A stretch of 7,404 nt of DNA from an uncultured Burkholderiales bacterium (GTDB lineage: Bacteria > Pseudomonadota > Gammaproteobacteria > Burkholderiales > Burkholderiaceae_E), in the NCBI GenBank assembly GCA_903898725.1, contig CAIUGQ010000393.1, positions 1 to 7,404 of the forward strand, given 5' to 3'. Within the stretch, counting starts at the first letter, position 1, and every line of letters starts with the position of its first letter. A program made the position numbers and the translations under genes. A model generated the notes under the pieces. It did not search any database, had not been told where the DNA came from, and was given only the letters and a program-made list of their open reading frames with translations. Below, piece by piece: positions 5,891 to 7,404 of this stretch.

Positions 5891-6690
5891 GACACCACCT
5901 CCGCCTGCGCGCCCAACCCCGCCTCGAGCTGCTCCCAGACGTGCGCGTAGAGCTCGAGGAAGTGGCGGTCCTTCTGCAGCGAGCGGACGTGTCGCGGCCG
6001 CGCGAGCGGGATCGGCACGTCGGCGACGATCCGCCCGGGCCGCGCGCTCATCACCACCACGCGGTCGGACAGCGCCACCGCCTCGGCGAGGTCGTGGGTG
6101 ATGAAGACCACGGTCCGCCGGCGCGCGTTCCACAGCTCGAGCAGCAGGTCCTCGAGCTGCAGCTTGGTCTGCGCGTCGAGCGCGCCGAAGGGCTCGTCCA
6201 TCAGCATCACCGGCGCGTCGAGGCAGAAGGTGCGCGCCAGCGCGCAGCGCTGCCGCATGCCGTGCGACAGCTGCTTCGGCCACTTGTCCTCGAAGCCCTT
6301 GAGGCCCACGCGGGCGAGCAGCTCGCGGGCACGGGCCTCGCGCTGCGCCTCGTCGACGCCCCGGACCTCCATGCCGTAGCAGGCGTTGCCGAGCGCGGTC
6401 CGCCATGGCAGCAGGCAGTCGCGCGCCAGCATGTAGGCGACGTCGGGGTTGCCCACCGTCGGCGCCCGGCCGAGCATCGAGATCCGGCCCTCGGCGAGCG
6501 GCACCAGGCCGGTCAGCAGGTTCAGGACCGTGGTCTTGCCGCAGCCGCTCGGGCCCACGATCGAGACGAACTCGCCCTCGCCGATCGACAGCGACACGTC
6601 GTCGACCGCCACCACCTCGCCGAAGCGGACGGTGAGCCGCTCGATCGCGATGGCGGCGGCCGCCGCCGCGACCGGGACGTGCTCGTTCAC
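5887..6690 (-). CDS. ABC importer ATPase, SsuB/NrtD/TauB type, with altered Q-loop
   Basis: This 267-residue nucleotide-binding subunit would power the importer from the cytoplasmic face. Walker A is GPSGCGKTT at 46-54, Walker B VMLMDEP at 161-167, the D-loop GALDAQ at 169-174, and the H-loop histidine H199 (FITHD). The LLPWRT motif at 93-98 is typical of the nitrate/sulfonate group. Two conserved elements are altered. The Q-loop reads MLARDCLLPW (87-96), with Ala89 where related proteins have glutamine. The signature reads LSHGM (141-145) rather than LSGGQ. Walker A, B and H-loop are intact, so it is probably active. The start is the GTG at 6690, which overlaps the binding-protein stop as GTGA; no strong ribosome binding site is seen, so translation is probably coupled. 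Residues 8-13 form an alanine run not usual in the family. Confidence 0.92.
   Translation of the reverse strand: MNEHVPVAAAAAAIAIERLTVRFGEVVAVDDVSLSIGEGEFVSIVGPSGCGKTTVLNLLTGLVPLAEGRISMLGRAPTVGNPDVAYMLARDCLLPWRTALGNACYGMEVRGVDEAQREARARELLARVGLKGFEDKWPKQLSHGMRQRCALARTFCLDAPVMLMDEPFGALDAQTKLQLEDLLLELWNARRRTVVFITHDLAEAVALSDRVVVMSARPGRIVADVPIPLARPRHVRSLQKDRHFLELYAHVWEQLEAGLGAQAEVVS
5897..5902 (-). promoter_or_regulatory. Consensus Shine-Dalgarno of permease gene
   Basis: GGAGGT on the - strand, six bases before the GTG at 5890, is a full match to the anti-Shine-Dalgarno complement. It lies within the 3' end of the ATPase gene. It fixes the permease start, and the GTGA overlap suggests translational coupling as well. 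Confidence 0.75.
6652..6667. repeat. 16-bp perfect GC palindrome in ATPase N-terminal codons
   Basis: GGCGGCGG at 6652-6659 is followed directly by its reverse complement CCGCCGCC at 6660-6667. It is built from alanine codons (residues 8-13 of the ATPase). It could form a hairpin or a cruciform early in the message, but a GCC/GCG alanine run makes such palindromes likely by chance in GC-rich DNA. Confidence 0.5.
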
Positions 6691-7404
6691 GGCGCCCGGT
6701 CCAGCACGATGTCCGACATCGGCGCCGCCTTCTCGATCTGCTTGGTCTCGAGCAGCACGTCGAGCCCGGCCTGGATCGCCTTGCGGTCGATGCGCGCACG
6801 GTAGGTGTCGCTGTCGAGCGCGACCCTGAGCGCGCGCTCGAGCACCTCGTCGCCCTTGGGCATGTCGAACTTGAAGAACTGCTGGGCGATCTTGGAGACC
6901 TCCGGGAAGTTGGCCGGGACGTTGATGAACGCATCGGCCTCCTTCACGGCACGGATCACCGCGTCGATCACGTGCGGGTTCCGGTCGATGTACTCCTGCG
7001 TGAAGATCAGCCCGTTGCCGCCGCCGTTCATCGCGTACATCTCGGCCGGCTGCTTGTCGAGGCCGGCCCGCCAGAGCACCTTGCAGGTCTTGAGCACCTC
7101 GCACATCGCACCGGCCGGCTCGAAGATCATCAGTGCGTCGACCTGCTTCGAGACCAGCGCGCCGTAGGCGGTGTTCGGCCCGCCGACCGCGACGAAGGTC
7201 GCGTCGTCGACGGTGAAGCCGGCCTTGGCGAGCATCCAGCGCGAGAACACCTCGGTGGCCGCGCCGCGGGCGGTCACACCGATCTTCTTGCCCTTCAGGT
7301 CGCCCATGAACGCGGGCCAGCCCTTCGCGGCGTTCGGCGTGTCGACGTGGTTGCCGGCGATCAGGGTCAGCACGTTGGACGTGGCACCGCCCACGACCAT
7401 TTTC
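6687..7404 (-). CDS. Periplasmic substrate-binding protein, NMT1/SsuA-like, 5' partial
   Basis: This is the C-terminal portion, about 239 residues, of the binding protein that delivers the ligand to the permease in the periplasm. The frame stays open through the right edge, so the signal peptide and roughly the first 90 residues are missing if the family length of about 330 holds. The methionine codon at 7400 is internal, since VVGGATSNVL belongs to the middle of the fold. Family features are DLKGKKIGV (34-42, counting from that methionine), the GGPNTAYGALVSKQVDA segment (73-89), and FEPAGA (93-98). The residue runs IDRNPHVIDAVIRAVKEA (138-155) and FPEVSKIA are typical of NMT1/THI5-like proteins. 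C100 and C106 lie six residues apart and could form a disulfide in the periplasm. The stop overlaps the ATPase start. The ligand is unknown; such proteins bind sulfonates, nitrate, aromatic acids, pyrimidine precursors and more. Confidence 0.88.
   Translation of the reverse strand, partial: KMVVGGATSNVLTLIAGNHVDTPNAAKGWPAFMGDLKGKKIGVTARGAATEVFSRWMLAKAGFTVDDATFVAVGGPNTAYGALVSKQVDALMIFEPAGAMCEVLKTCKVLWRAGLDKQPAEMYAMNGGGNGLIFTQEYIDRNPHVIDAVIRAVKEADAFINVPANFPEVSKIAQQFFKFDMPKGDEVLERALRVALDSDTYRARIDRKAIQAGLDVLLETKQIEKAAPMSDIVLDRAP

Noticed and set aside
5824..6804. + strand open frame of 326 codons over the ATPase
   Set aside because: Arg/His/Glu/Val-rich antisense product over a gene with intact Walker motifs; no start signal.
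5891..6934. Upstream extension of the permease frame to give a 611-residue protein
   Set aside because: The extension is Arg- and Ser-rich shadow coding of the ATPase and binding-protein genes. The GTG at 5890 with a perfect GGAGGT is the real start, so this is not an ATPase-permease fusion.

Overview
This is a GC-rich, densely coded bacterial window. Nearly every third codon position is G or C, gaps between genes are about 35-46 bases, and several starts are GTG. The GC content, a TAGAAT-type -10 element placed directly at a start codon, and the mix of gene families (CYP153 P450, NMT1/SsuA-type importer, Tat-exported Acg-type nitroreductase) suggest a betaproteobacterium of the Burkholderiales type. 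That taxonomic guess is inference; no marker gene is present. No tRNA, rRNA, CRISPR array, insertion sequence or integrase is visible, and there is no gene-free stretch longer than 300 bases.

Left part, + strand (1-2535): the 3' portion of a Tat-exported, probably lipid-anchored nitroreductase-like flavoprotein; a GNRA-capped hairpin; a MarR-family regulator that may be translated from a leaderless mRNA; and, 35 bases later, a short-chain dehydrogenase (SDR) with a good ribosome binding site. MarR and SDR probably form a two-gene operon.

Right part, - strand (7404 down to 2572): a six-gene run read as periplasmic substrate-binding protein (5' end off the window), ABC ATPase, ABC permease, a second SDR, a [2Fe-2S] ferredoxin and a CYP153-type cytochrome P450. 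The first four genes are joined by overlapping stop/start codons (GTGA, GTGA, then ATGGCAATGA), and the last two follow after gaps of 37 and 34 bases. This looks like one transcript whose promoter lies beyond the right edge. The two transcription units converge on a 36-base gap containing a symmetric hairpin.

Together the - strand genes suggest a catabolic module. An importer brings in an organic substrate, the P450 hydroxylates it using electrons from the ferredoxin, and the SDR oxidises the resulting alcohol. CYP153 enzymes typically hydroxylate terminal or unactivated C-H bonds of alkanes, alicyclics and some terpenes. The actual substrate cannot be read from the sequence, and no ferredoxin reductase is in the window. 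The most unusual points are the importer-P450 linkage and an ABC ATPase lacking the canonical Q-loop glutamine and having LSHGM in place of LSGGQ.
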